Source: Leadbettera azotonutricia ZAS-9 (GTDB lineage: Bacteria > Spirochaetota > Spirochaetia > Treponematales > Breznakiellaceae). Taken from it: a stretch of DNA of 64,000 bases. This document shows positions 37,308 through 45,657 of the stretch, piece by piece (the stretch's first letter is position 1; the number at the start of each line of letters is the position of its first letter). Below the pieces are notes generated by a model that saw only the letters and a program-made list of their open reading frames with translations, had not been told where the DNA came from and did not search any database. A program made the position numbers and the translations under genes. The stretch is from contig NC_015577.1 of NCBI RefSeq assembly GCF_000214355.1, forward strand, positions 3,153,389 through 3,217,388, given 5' to 3'.

Positions 37308-38582
37308 ATGACGAATAATAATCACTTCCTCTTCAGAAGCATCGGCGTGAATGTGCTATTTTTTATAGTGGTGTTATTTCTGCCTGGTTTTATATTTGCG
37401 GATGATAATGGGGAAGCTCACAGAAACCTGCGCATCAGCGCGGTTTCGATTACCGGACTAAAACGTACCAAGCCTCATGTAGCCCAAAAAGCGCTGAAAA
37501 AATTCATCGGCATGGAAGCGGAAAATCTCAACATTGATGATGTCAAAGCTGCGGTGATAGACACCGGGATTCTGGATCCCCTTGAGGTAGAAGTAATAGA
37601 AGAAAACAACGAAGCCATTCTCCATGTAACGGTAAGGGAAAAGTGGTCCATCTTTCCCATCCCCATGATCATGGCGGGCTCCAATGGTTTTAGTTTCGGA
37701 GGCTTTTTTGGCGATATGAATGCCTTCGGCCTGAGGGATATTTTTTTTGTGGGCGGCATGTACTCCAAACAGGAATGGATGGTAACCGGAGGATACATGC
37801 ACAACCCCCGGACAGATTATCTCCCAGGCTGGCGCCTCATGGGCATGTTTGCCCGCCAGGAAAGGCATGACACGGATCAGAATAAAAACAATCTCCGGGT
37901 TTTTGATCTTGATTCTTTCGGCGGCTCCGGCGGGTTAAGCTATGCCTTTTTCGGTTTTCTCAATCTTTCTGTGGGGCTTGGTTTTGAAGAGCAGATCCTA
38001 AAAAACAAGGAAGAAGCCCAAAACGGCCCCATTGAAGGCGGGCGCTATTTAAAAACAGAAACCAATCTTTCCATACGGAAAAGCAACTGGGATGGCTACC
38101 TCCTCTCCCAGCAAAGCATTTCCCTGGGTTACGAGTGGACAGCGGGCCTGGACTACGATTCTTTCCATTCCCTAAGCTTCAGGGGAATCTGGGAAAAATC
38201 CCTACTCCCGGGTTTCAGGCTGAATTTCAAGGCCGGAGGCATCTGGTCGCCTGATGCGCCTGTATTGCAGGAATCTTCCCCTTTTGCCGCACAGGTGAAT
38301 ATTTTGCCTTCGGGTTATAAAGCCAAAAATTTTGCGGGGACTTCTTTGGGGCTGGAAAAATACATTTTCAAATTTTCATTCGGCACTCTTTCAGCATTGC
38401 TGTCATGGCAGGCTGCCTGGTCGGATGGCTCTATCCTCAAAAACCAGTTTGATCAGGGCATAGCCGGGGGTATTTCATTTTACATGAGCAAACTGGCAAT
38501 ACCTGCCCTGACTGTAGGCGGGGCATACAATATTACTGCTCATTATTTTCAAGGGTCCTTCAGCCTGGGCATGAGCTTTTAG
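37308..38582 (+). CDS. BamA/TamA-like outer-membrane protein with one POTRA domain
   Basis: A 424-residue exported protein. A signal peptide (about residues 1-31, ending FIFADD) is followed by a single POTRA-like domain (about 40-110: RISAVSITGLKRTKPHVAQKAL, then IDTGILDPLEVEVIEE) and about 300 residues of alternating beta strands with glycine/aromatic content, ending GSFSLGMSF with terminal phenylalanine as in outer-membrane barrels. It is far shorter than BamA (five POTRAs), so it is more likely a lineage-specific Omp85 relative than the assembly core. The ATG at 37308 has AGAAGGA; an upstream TTG (37290) does not. Confidence 0.8.
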   Translation: MTNNNHFLFRSIGVNVLFFIVVLFLPGFIFADDNGEAHRNLRISAVSITGLKRTKPHVAQKALKKFIGMEAENLNIDDVKAAVIDTGILDPLEVEVIEENNEAILHVTVREKWSIFPIPMIMAGSNGFSFGGFFGDMNAFGLRDIFFVGGMYSKQEWMVTGGYMHNPRTDYLPGWRLMGMFARQERHDTDQNKNNLRVFDLDSFGGSGGLSYAFFGFLNLSVGLGFEEQILKNKEEAQNGPIEGGRYLKTETNLSIRKSNWDGYLLSQQSISLGYEWTAGLDYDSFHSLSFRGIWEKSLLPGFRLNFKAGGIWSPDAPVLQESSPFAAQVNILPSGYKAKNFAGTSLGLEKYIFKFSFGTLSALLSWQAAWSDGSILKNQFDQGIAGGISFYMSKLAIPALTVGGAYNITAHYFQGSFSLGMSF

Positions 38583-38601
38583 CGGCTCGCCGGCGTAAAC
38601 C

Positions 38602-39780
38602 TTACATTTTGCTTCCTTTCCATTCAGGCTTTATTCCGCAAAAACCAATAATAGTAAGAAAAGTAAAATACACAGGCGTAAACAGCAGCTGCAGTATGTA
38701 AGCTGGTCCTTTCTTGGGAAGGGAAACGCCAAAGAGGCCGAGAGTAGCAATAGTGTCAGCCGTCATTGACAGTATTACTGCTGCAGGCAGAGGCCAGATT
38801 GAGGGGAAAAAAGGCAGGAATGGAATGGCAAGTATGCCCATGGAAATAGTTACCATGAGAAAGCCAAAGTTCAAACGGGTCGAAAAATCGGGGCTGAAAA
38901 GACCGCCGTTATTCCAGCGCAGGGTTTGATTGATGAAATCCTTCCACCCCAGTTCACCCTTGGTGATCACGTGAACATCCGGGCCCAGGGCTGCCCTGAT
39001 TTGAAAATCAGAGCAGGCCCGAATCCTGGATACCAGGGCAGCGTCTTCGGTGGGCGAAGGGGGGATGCTTTCGTAGCCTCCAACGGCTTCAAGGCTTGCA
39101 CGCCTCAGGATGAGGTTGTTTCCAAACCCCCCTCCCGCAGCCCCGAGGCCTGTAGAACCTGCCAAATACATGAACCGCACCCCATGCTCAAAACACTGAT
39201 ATAAATGGAAGAAACCTTGCCCCCCCGATCTTTTCAGCACCGGCCCAATGGCCGCCCCTACCTTCTTGTCGGCCATGCGTTTCACCATAGCGGCTATCCA
39301 GCCCTGGGGAATTTCGCAATCCGCATCGGTAAAAAGGAAAAATTCCCCGGAAGAAACCTCGATGCCCCTGGCAAGGGCAAACTGCTTGTGGTTGAATCCC
39401 GGGTTTTCAGTCAGGCTAATCAGGCGCATGGAAGGCTTGTTTTTAAGGAAGGCGGATATCAGTTGGGCGCTCTCATCAGAAGACCTGTCATCAATAAAAA
39501 TAAATTCAGCCTCAGGGTAATCCTGGGTTTCAAGGCTTCGGAATATGCCTTCCATACGGCTGCTCTCATTATGGACAGGAATGATAACCGTAACCTTGGG
39601 CATCCAGGAAACCGCCGCAGGGTTAAACCGGGCCCTTTTATCCCGTTTCCATTCCATATAAAGACCTGCCATAAGGGCAGCGTGGAGGCCAACAAAAACC
39701 AGGGCAAAACCGAAGCGGAATATATTGTACAAAAGCATTAAGGTCACTATGCAAGCATACCCTCTCCAAAGGGTTGACAC
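38602..39780 (-). CDS. Membrane-associated family 2 glycosyltransferase
   Basis: A 392-residue glycosyltransferase with one N-terminal and two or three C-terminal transmembrane segments. The GT-A catalytic part shows VTVIIPVHNESSRMEG, FIDDRSSDES, the metal-binding TDADC, EDAALVSRI as the base region and QTLRWNNGG, corresponding to Q/RxxRW of processive enzymes. Likely it acts on lipid or polysaccharide at the inner membrane; donor and acceptor are unknown. The start is uncertain: GTG at 39780 is the longest, and a GTG at 39747 or ATG at 39738 are alternatives. The -35 of the divergent small gene lies across the 39780 start. Confidence 0.87.
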   Translation of the reverse strand: MSTLWRGYACIVTLMLLYNIFRFGFALVFVGLHAALMAGLYMEWKRDKRARFNPAAVSWMPKVTVIIPVHNESSRMEGIFRSLETQDYPEAEFIFIDDRSSDESAQLISAFLKNKPSMRLISLTENPGFNHKQFALARGIEVSSGEFFLFTDADCEIPQGWIAAMVKRMADKKVGAAIGPVLKRSGGQGFFHLYQCFEHGVRFMYLAGSTGLGAAGGGFGNNLILRRASLEAVGGYESIPPSPTEDAALVSRIRACSDFQIRAALGPDVHVITKGELGWKDFINQTLRWNNGGLFSPDFSTRLNFGFLMVTISMGILAIPFLPFFPSIWPLPAAVILSMTADTIATLGLFGVSLPKKGPAYILQLLFTPVYFTFLTIIGFCGIKPEWKGSKM

Positions 39781-39802
39781 AAGCCGTGAGATTCAATAAA
39801 TT
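39774..39802 (+). promoter_or_regulatory. Promoter of the small exported-protein gene, leaderless type
   Basis: A perfect -35 TTGACA (39774-39779), 17 bp, TAAATT (39797-39802), then 7 nt to the ATG at 39810. The region between has no ribosome-binding site. Confidence 0.55.
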
Positions 39803-39809
39803 TTAGACA

Positions 39810-40133
39810 ATGAAACGGACTTCGATCATTGCGGTGATGATGCTTCTATCTCTTATCTTCCTTCAAAGGCAGGCAGGCGCCGAGATTCGTGTCCTGGCAT
39901 CCATGTCCGTGCTGAGCAACGGAAACGATGTTCTGTCCGATGAGGGAATACGGGAATTTGTCACTGCAAGCTTTGAAAGAAACACCCCGGCGCGCATGAA
40001 CACACCCCAGGATCTGGACATAAACCGGAATTCCAATTCCAAAGCTATGCCTTTTGTAACCCAGCTGTTTGCCAAAACAGCAAACAAGGGCATGGTCCTG
40101 AGAAACAACATACTCATCAAACTCAGAATCTGA
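39810..40133 (+). CDS. Small exported protein of unknown function
   Basis: A 107-residue protein with a clear signal peptide (about residues 1-24; MKRTSIIAVMMLLSLIFL, then AGA). The mature part of about 83 residues is polar, with LASMSVLSNGNDVLSDEGIREFVTASFERN, and has no cysteine or recognised domain. I do not know the family. The strong promoter immediately upstream and the coding-like composition support it as real. It lies between a divergent glycosyltransferase and a PTS IIA-like gene. Confidence 0.6.
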   Translation: MKRTSIIAVMMLLSLIFLQRQAGAEIRVLASMSVLSNGNDVLSDEGIREFVTASFERNTPARMNTPQDLDINRNSNSKAMPFVTQLFAKTANKGMVLRNNILIKLRI

Positions 40134-40203
40134 TACTCATCCCTCCTATTTATCAGTTTAGTTCTGACTCTGCAATCGAGTTTAAGGAAGGTGAGGTATA
40201 TTT

Positions 40204-40686
40204 ATGCTGTTAATAAAAGTATTTAACAAAGATGCAATAAACACGGATCTCAAAAGCAAAACCAAACAAGATGCTTTTGAAGAATTGCTGGAAGCCATAC
40301 AAAATGTTCAACCCGAACTGAACACCGAAGAGGCCCTGGAAGCCCTAACCGCAAGGGAATCCCAAATGAGTACCGGCATCATGCCCCATGTGGCTGTGCC
40401 CCATGCCTTGTGTCCTTCAGCAAGAGGAGCTATAGGCGCCATAGGCATCTCGCGATCAGGGATAGATTATAACGCCCTGGACGGGTCGCCGGTACATTTG
40501 ATATTCATGCTCCTGGCCAACCCCGAAAGCTGCAGCCAAAGCCTCAGGGTGCTGAAGCATTTAGCCCAGCTTTTGGATACCCCCCAGTTCGCCGCTGATT
40601 TAATAAGGAAAAGGACAGTTGAAGAAATTCAGGGTATGCTTAACCTGCAGAACCTTGCAAAAGCGCCAATGCTGGCAGCGGGATAA
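40204..40686 (+). CDS. ptsN: PTS EIIA (fructose/nitrogen, PtsN-like) domain protein
   Basis: A 160-residue phosphotransferase IIA protein of the fructose/mannitol-nitrogen family. The phospho-accepting histidine is His67 in MPHVAVPHALCP; GISRSGIDYNALDGSPVHLIFMLLANPES matches the family core. No IIB or IIC permease, HPr or EI gene is near, so a regulatory role like PtsN is more likely than sugar transport, but the assignment is by family only. A GGTGAGG site lies 7 nt before the ATG. Confidence 0.85.
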   Translation: MLLIKVFNKDAINTDLKSKTKQDAFEELLEAIQNVQPELNTEEALEALTARESQMSTGIMPHVAVPHALCPSARGAIGAIGISRSGIDYNALDGSPVHLIFMLLANPESCSQSLRVLKHLAQLLDTPQFAADLIRKRTVEEIQGMLNLQNLAKAPMLAAG

Positions 40687-40713
40687 GGAATTGAACTCGG
40701 GGGTTAATACCCC
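40684..40713. repeat. Dispersed 28-30 nt repeat, copy 1
   Basis: A sequence starting TAAGGAATTGAACTCGGG overlaps the ptsN stop codon and recurs at 48174-48203 with 26 of the first 28 bases identical. The meaning is unknown. Confidence 0.55.
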
Positions 40714-40731
40714 CTCGCCACGAATGAAAAT

Positions 40732-42654
40732 TTATCCATTTCGCAGTGCTTTTATAGTTAGAGTATCTCCATTTAGCTCTCCCTTAATATACCCATACTG
40801 TTCATCGTCTATTGAAAAATAACCGCGAATAATTTTATCGATATTTTCCTGAAACCCCTGCGTGTTTTTTTCTTTGAGTATCATTTTCCGATACATAGCA
40901 TATATATTTTTATGTTCCTTTGCAGTCAGTATTGGCAATGGCAAATCTTGCAAATGGGACTTCAATATTTTGCGGGAATGAAATTTTTTTTTGTAAATAA
41001 ACGAATATATATCGCTGTTAAGCAAACCCACAATTGATTCCATGGGGTAATTATGAGGTATAAAAAGATTGGCGCTGTTCAATAACAGCGCATTGCCGCA
41101 GTCAAGCGTACAGATCAATGTATCACTAATAAATCGATATGCTATTTTCTTTTGCCGATAAAATTCAATTGGCGCGATCTGCTGATAACAACCAGGACTA
41201 AACACGATATGACATTGGGGAGATTCATAGTAATATTTTTGTATATCCTTGCCGCGAAATATTGGCTCCGAATTCTTCATGGAATTTTGCAGGATATATC
41301 TTGCATTATTTCCTGTAACAATGCCAAGGGCAAAGGAAGCATTATTCTTCAAATCAACATGTTCAGTATTGTACATTTTATTTATTAAAATGGAATCATA
41401 ATCATTAATATTTGCGCTTATAATATAATCAGGCGAAATAATATCATTTTTTGATAATTGATATATATTGCCATCTTTATCCTTTATATGTATATTATTA
41501 TCTTTTCTCCCAGCTTCAATATGAAGCAAAATACTTTCAGATAAAACATCTTTAAAAACATTCCCAAGTAATTTAATTGATATTTTATTATCATTATTTA
41601 AAATACAATACCGAATATTATGATGCGCCGCCACATTTAAGAAACTATGGGGAAGGAAATAATACAATTTCCCATTACTCTTGAGCATGGTCATTGCATT
41701 ATACAAAGCAATACTATATATTTCATTTGTTTTAATTTCCGGGTATAATTTTAGAAGACACTCCTTTTGAGACTTAGTCCATTTACTACCCCATGGTGGA
41801 TTGGTAACAATAAAATCAAATTCTTGTTTTTGTCCGGCTGAAGCAAAATGAAAATCTTCCGAATCAGCAAACGCTATATCTTGCTTGATTATATGTGCCG
41901 ATAGATTTTTATCATTAAAATAGAGAACCAGATTTATAAAACATATTTTTAAAGCTAATTCATCAACATCCCGTGCAAATATTTTTGAGGGATCATGTTC
42001 CTTCGTCAATATTCCAATCAATATCCCACCGCTGCCGCAGCATGGATCAAGAATGGTTTTATCTTTAGGGATATTTATTTCTTTTAACAATTTGGAGGGG
42101 GTATAATATGATCCAAATGTGGATTTTTGCGAAATACTTTGAATAGATTGATAAAACGCTCCAAGAATATCATCATTTTTATTGGTTATTTCAAATTTTG
42201 AATAAAGGGCTTTAACCAAATCGATATTTTTGCTTTCCGCTATCCATGCCGATAAAAATGAATCAAGACGCGTGTCTTTATTTACTTGCCAATCGTTATC
42301 GATTATTTTATTTGTTCGTAAGGTTGCCAATACCAATGCCAATACACCGTCGCTTAATGAAAGTTCATGCATTTCAAATTCTCTTACTATATTATTTAAT
42401 AATAATTTTCTTGATTTTTCAGTTATCCCCAAATAGCATATATATTTCTTTTCCAACAACGAACGATTGGCTCTGGAATTTAGACGTGATGGCTCATCTT
42501 TTATCTTATTTATTATTGATGCAAATGCGCTTTGGCTATACTGGTCAGATACATCGGGCGGGGGAATAACCTGTGTTTTTATCCAATTATTAACAGTAGC
42601 CAAAGAGATACCGAGTTTTTCTCCAATTTGTTCCTTTTTTAACAAATTTTCCAT
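40732..42654 (-). CDS. Orphan N6-adenine DNA methyltransferase
   Basis: A 640-residue class gamma-type methyltransferase. An N-terminal helix-turn-helix (about residues 1-35: KKEQIGEKLGISLATVNNWI) is followed by a helical region; AdoMet motif I is ILDPCCGSGG (about 197-206) and the catalytic motif IV is VTNPPW (about 283-288). The C-terminal third (about 430-620) resembles TaqI-type target-recognition domains. No endonuclease motif or partner restriction gene is seen, so it may be an orphan modification enzyme or a degenerate type IIG protein. Base composition is much more AT-rich than the neighbours and it lies beside a tRNA gene, both signs of transfer. Confidence 0.85.
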   Translation of the reverse strand: MENLLKKEQIGEKLGISLATVNNWIKTQVIPPPDVSDQYSQSAFASIINKIKDEPSRLNSRANRSLLEKKYICYLGITEKSRKLLLNNIVREFEMHELSLSDGVLALVLATLRTNKIIDNDWQVNKDTRLDSFLSAWIAESKNIDLVKALYSKFEITNKNDDILGAFYQSIQSISQKSTFGSYYTPSKLLKEINIPKDKTILDPCCGSGGILIGILTKEHDPSKIFARDVDELALKICFINLVLYFNDKNLSAHIIKQDIAFADSEDFHFASAGQKQEFDFIVTNPPWGSKWTKSQKECLLKLYPEIKTNEIYSIALYNAMTMLKSNGKLYYFLPHSFLNVAAHHNIRYCILNNDNKISIKLLGNVFKDVLSESILLHIEAGRKDNNIHIKDKDGNIYQLSKNDIISPDYIISANINDYDSILINKMYNTEHVDLKNNASFALGIVTGNNARYILQNSMKNSEPIFRGKDIQKYYYESPQCHIVFSPGCYQQIAPIEFYRQKKIAYRFISDTLICTLDCGNALLLNSANLFIPHNYPMESIVGLLNSDIYSFIYKKKFHSRKILKSHLQDLPLPILTAKEHKNIYAMYRKMILKEKNTQGFQENIDKIIRGYFSIDDEQYGYIKGELNGDTLTIKALRNG

Positions 42655-42660
42655 ACAAAA

Positions 42661-42689
42661 ATGGTATTATCCCATTTTGACCTTGTCAA
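42661..42689 (-). promoter_or_regulatory. Promoter of the methyltransferase gene, leaderless type
   Basis: On the minus strand a perfect TTGACA (42684-42689), 17 bp, TACCAT (42661-42666), then 6 nt to the ATG at 42654. There is no ribosome-binding site. Confidence 0.55.
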
Positions 42690-42762
42690 TGCATCCGTTT
42701 TTACGCCAATAGTCCCGGCCTGAATTATGCGTTTTTTTGTCATACGGAAAAGGGCAACCTCA

Positions 42763-42793
42763 GTGTAATTCTTTATCCCATAAAGAATTACAC
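42763..42793. repeat. Perfect 14-bp inverted repeat at the 3' end of tRNA-Ala
   Basis: GTGTAATTCTTTAT (42763-42776) and its exact complement (42780-42793) flank a 3-nt loop CCC. The repeat ends 3 bp from the tRNA 3' end. It has no T-run on either side, so it is an atypical terminator; it could instead mark an integration or recombination site. Confidence 0.8.
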
Positions 42794-42796
42794 CAT

Positions 42797-42869
42797 TGGA
42801 GCATGGGGGAGTCGAACCCCCGACCTATAGATTGCGAACCTATCGCTCTACCAACTGAGCTAATGCCCC
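42797..42869 (-). tRNA. tRNA-Ala(CGC)
   Basis: The 73-nt minus-strand sequence folds as a complete cloverleaf: acceptor GGGGCAT/ATGCTCC, D arm GCTC-GAGC, anticodon stem ATAGG/TCTAT with loop TTCGCAA, variable loop AGGTC, and T arm GGGGG-TTCGACT-CCCCC. The anticodon is CGC, read from positions 34-36. The G3-U70 pair confirms alanine identity. The discriminator is A and CCA is not encoded. Confidence 0.95.
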
Positions 42870-42902
42870 GCTAAGCCAAAATAGCTTAGCAAATAGTGAT
42901 TT

Positions 42903-45023
42903 TTAAGTCAACTGAACCTTCGCCGTCACCGGCTTGGTTGCGCCTTTCTCGACTGAAACCGGGAGAGGCGCGGCGTCAGCCGCTATAACCGTGTAGGAAC
43001 CGGGGATGAGAACACTCGCCCCCTCTGCGTTAATGGTTTCAAAGGCAGATGCAGGAAGCTCGATCTCTACCGAGGCTGATTTGCCTGCCAGAATCTTGAG
43101 CCTGCGGAAACCCCTGAGTGAGGAGGCGGGCTCATCTTCACTGCGGTTGTCCTTGGCAATGTAAAGCTGAACAACTTCTTCTGCATCCCGCTTCCCGGTA
43201 TTGGAAACCTGGACTTTGGCTTTCACGGAGTTTCCTGCGCTGATCTTGGAGCTTGAAAGTTCAACCGAATCGAAGCGGAAGCTGGTGTAGGAAAGTCCGA
43301 AGCCGAAGGGATAGAGGGGCGTCTCCTTCATGTACCGGTAGGTGCGTCCCTTGAGGGCATAGTCGTCGTAAGGGGGGAGCTGTGCCGTGGACTGGGGGAA
43401 GGTTATGGGAAGCTTGCCCGAGGGGCTTACATCGCCAAAAAGAATGTCCGCTACCGCGTTCCCGCCCTGCTCGCCGGGATACCATGCAAAGAGTACGGCA
43501 TCCGCAAGATCCTCGGGGAAGGCTATGGGGCTACCGCCTGTTAGTATCAATACAACTTTCTTGCCCGCCTTCCTGATCCTTCTCAAGAAATTAAGCTGCC
43601 AGGACGGTAATTCAATAGTATCCCTGTCGCCATTGGCATCTGAGGCAATGGAGTCCCCTTCTTCCCCTTCCATGGAACCGTCAAGGCCGTAAACAGCGAT
43701 GACCAGGTCAATTTCATCCAGACCGTAGATGGGAGCTTCGGCATCGACGCCGGTGCTTCCAAAGGGCACATTGGAAAGATGGTTCGGTTCGTACATGAGG
43801 GAACCCTGGCGGTATTCAAAGCTAATCGCGGTTTTAGTTTTAATTTTCTCAGCCAGCCCTTCGAGTATGGTGACAAGCCTTGAACTCATGCCGTAGTAGT
43901 TGGCAAGCAGGGTTAGTATATTTGCCGCCCCCGGCCCCATGAGGAGTATCTTCCTGGCTGAATCGTCGAGAGGGAGAATGTTGCTATCGTTCTTGAGGAG
44001 CACTATGGATTTCTGGGCCGCTTCCAGCGCCAGATTGCGGTGCTTTTCACAGCCCACAATATCGTTACCCAGGTTACGGTAGGGATCCTGCTCAGGCGGA
44101 TCGAACAGCCCGAGCTTAAAGCGGGTACGGAGAAGCCGGGTCAGGGCGGTGTCAATGGTTTCGTCGGTGACCAGGCCCTTCTTATGCGAAACCGTGAGGT
44201 AGGGATAGGTACAGCCGCAGTTAAGATCGCAGCCCGCGTTCAGGGCCATGGCGGCGGATTCTTCAGGACTCTTGGTCACTTTGTGGTTTTCATGGAAATC
44301 CCTGATGGCCCAGCAGTCGGAAGTCACGTGGCCTTTAAAGCCCCATCTGCCCCGCAGTATTTCTTTCAATAAATACGTGCTGCCCCCGCAAGGTTCGCCC
44401 AAGGTGCGGTTATACGCGCCCATGACCGCTTCAACCCCGTTTTCGACCAGGAGCTTGAATGCCGGAAGGTAGGTTTCGAAAAGATCTTTTTTGGACACAA
44501 CCGCGTCAAATGTATGACGCAATTTTTCAGGCCCCGAGTGGACAGCATAATGTTTGGCGCAGGCGGCCACCTTGAGGTGTTCAGTATCATCGCCCTGAAG
44601 GCCCTTCATAAAGGCCAGGCCTATGCGGCCCGTGAGGTAGGGATCCTCGCCGTACGTTTCCTGCCCCCTGCCCCAGCGGGGATCCCGAAAAATGTTGACA
44701 TTAGGGGTCCAGAAGGTAAGACCGTAGTACTGGCTGCGGTTTCCCCGCTTCACCGCCTCGTTGTACTTCGCCCTGCCTTCGTCGGAGATGGCATCGGCCA
44801 CGCTCCGGATAAAAGCCTCGTCAAAAGTCGCAGCCAGGGCAATGGCCTGGGGGAAAACCGTGGCAAGACCTGCCCTGGCAACCCCGTGGAGACATTCGTT
44901 CCACCAGTTGTACTTCGGGATGCCTGCGCTCTCCACCGCGGGCGCATCATAGCTCAGCTGGGAGACTTTTTCTTCCAGGGTCATTTTGGAAATCATTTCT
45001 TTTATACGAGATTCTCTATCCAT
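42903..45023 (-). CDS. Glycoside hydrolase family 3 (beta-xylosidase/glucosidase type)
   Basis: A 706-residue GH3 enzyme. The N-terminal barrel holds the nucleophile in HVTSDCWAI (Asp at about residue 235), followed by LNCGCTYPYL; the second alpha/beta domain contains GPGAANILTLLANYYG, and the C-terminal fibronectin-III-like domain is at about 590-700 (VQVSNTGKRDAEEVVQLYI). The SDC nucleophile block and LNCG are most like xylan 1,4-beta-xylosidases of GH3. There is no signal peptide, so it probably acts on imported oligosaccharides. AAGAAGGA precedes the ATG. Confidence 0.92.
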   Translation of the reverse strand: MDRESRIKEMISKMTLEEKVSQLSYDAPAVESAGIPKYNWWNECLHGVARAGLATVFPQAIALAATFDEAFIRSVADAISDEGRAKYNEAVKRGNRSQYYGLTFWTPNVNIFRDPRWGRGQETYGEDPYLTGRIGLAFMKGLQGDDTEHLKVAACAKHYAVHSGPEKLRHTFDAVVSKKDLFETYLPAFKLLVENGVEAVMGAYNRTLGEPCGGSTYLLKEILRGRWGFKGHVTSDCWAIRDFHENHKVTKSPEESAAMALNAGCDLNCGCTYPYLTVSHKKGLVTDETIDTALTRLLRTRFKLGLFDPPEQDPYRNLGNDIVGCEKHRNLALEAAQKSIVLLKNDSNILPLDDSARKILLMGPGAANILTLLANYYGMSSRLVTILEGLAEKIKTKTAISFEYRQGSLMYEPNHLSNVPFGSTGVDAEAPIYGLDEIDLVIAVYGLDGSMEGEEGDSIASDANGDRDTIELPSWQLNFLRRIRKAGKKVVLILTGGSPIAFPEDLADAVLFAWYPGEQGGNAVADILFGDVSPSGKLPITFPQSTAQLPPYDDYALKGRTYRYMKETPLYPFGFGLSYTSFRFDSVELSSSKISAGNSVKAKVQVSNTGKRDAEEVVQLYIAKDNRSEDEPASSLRGFRRLKILAGKSASVEIELPASAFETINAEGASVLIPGSYTVIAADAAPLPVSVEKGATKPVTAKVQLT

Positions 45024-45141
45024 GGTTTAATCCTTCTTGAAATTTAATTGAATTCTAGGCTAGTATAGTACAGCACTGATAAATTTTCTATCCACAATCA
45101 GGGAATCTCCGCGAAGCGCGAAGTTCCCCGCCGGAGGCTCA

Positions 45142-45645
45142 ATGAACTACGATAAATTTATTGCCCTCGCCCAAAAGCAGGAAGAGCTGCTCCAATTCCC
45201 AAGCTTCAGCCGTCAGGATGTATGGGACCTCGGAAGCCTTATGGCTTCCATGGCTTTGGAAAAAAAACTGGGCCTCTCCATAAGCATCAGATCCATTTCG
45301 GGCCTGGTGCTTTTCCAGTATTTCCCGCCGGGAACCAACCTCAACCATGAAAGCTGGATGACCAGAAAATACAATGTGGTAAGGGATCTTGAAATCTCAA
45401 GCCTCCTTAATTATTTAAGGCTCCTCAAAGGCAAGCACGTTTTGCAGGACCAGGGTCTCGACCCCAAATTCTATGCCCCATCGGGCGGCGCTTTTCCCAT
45501 TAAGCTTAAGGATTCCGGATTGGTTGCCGTAGTGGCGGATTCGGGCCTCCACCAATTGGAAGATCACGATTTCCTCGTGGAAAGCATAAGCCGTTTCCTT
45601 CACATTGCAGACGTGCCCCGGATACCCCTAAAGCTGAAATTATAG
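45142..45645 (+). CDS. UPF0303 / heme-degrading-domain (GlcG/HbpS-like) protein
   Basis: A 167-residue cytoplasmic protein of the UPF0303 group (related to DUF336, yeast YBR137W). The family pattern WDLGSLMASMALEKKLGLSISI, HESWMTRKYNVV and the end region SGLHQLEDHDFLVESISRFL is clear. Relatives bind heme or flavin-like ligands or act as small chaperone-like proteins; no catalytic role is established. GGAGG lies 5 nt before the ATG. It is 12 nt ahead of metA and likely co-transcribed with it. Confidence 0.85.
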   Translation: MNYDKFIALAQKQEELLQFPSFSRQDVWDLGSLMASMALEKKLGLSISIRSISGLVLFQYFPPGTNLNHESWMTRKYNVVRDLEISSLLNYLRLLKGKHVLQDQGLDPKFYAPSGGAFPIKLKDSGLVAVVADSGLHQLEDHDFLVESISRFLHIADVPRIPLKLKL

Positions 45646-45657
45646 CGGAGACAGCAA

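Noticed and set aside
37308-38582. BamA, the essential outer-membrane assembly protein
   Set aside because: Only one POTRA domain is visible and the protein is about half the usual length, so a smaller Omp85-like relative is more likely.
42763-42793. Rho-independent terminator of tRNA-Ala
   Set aside because: The stem is AT-rich and has no T-run; kept as an unexplained inverted repeat.
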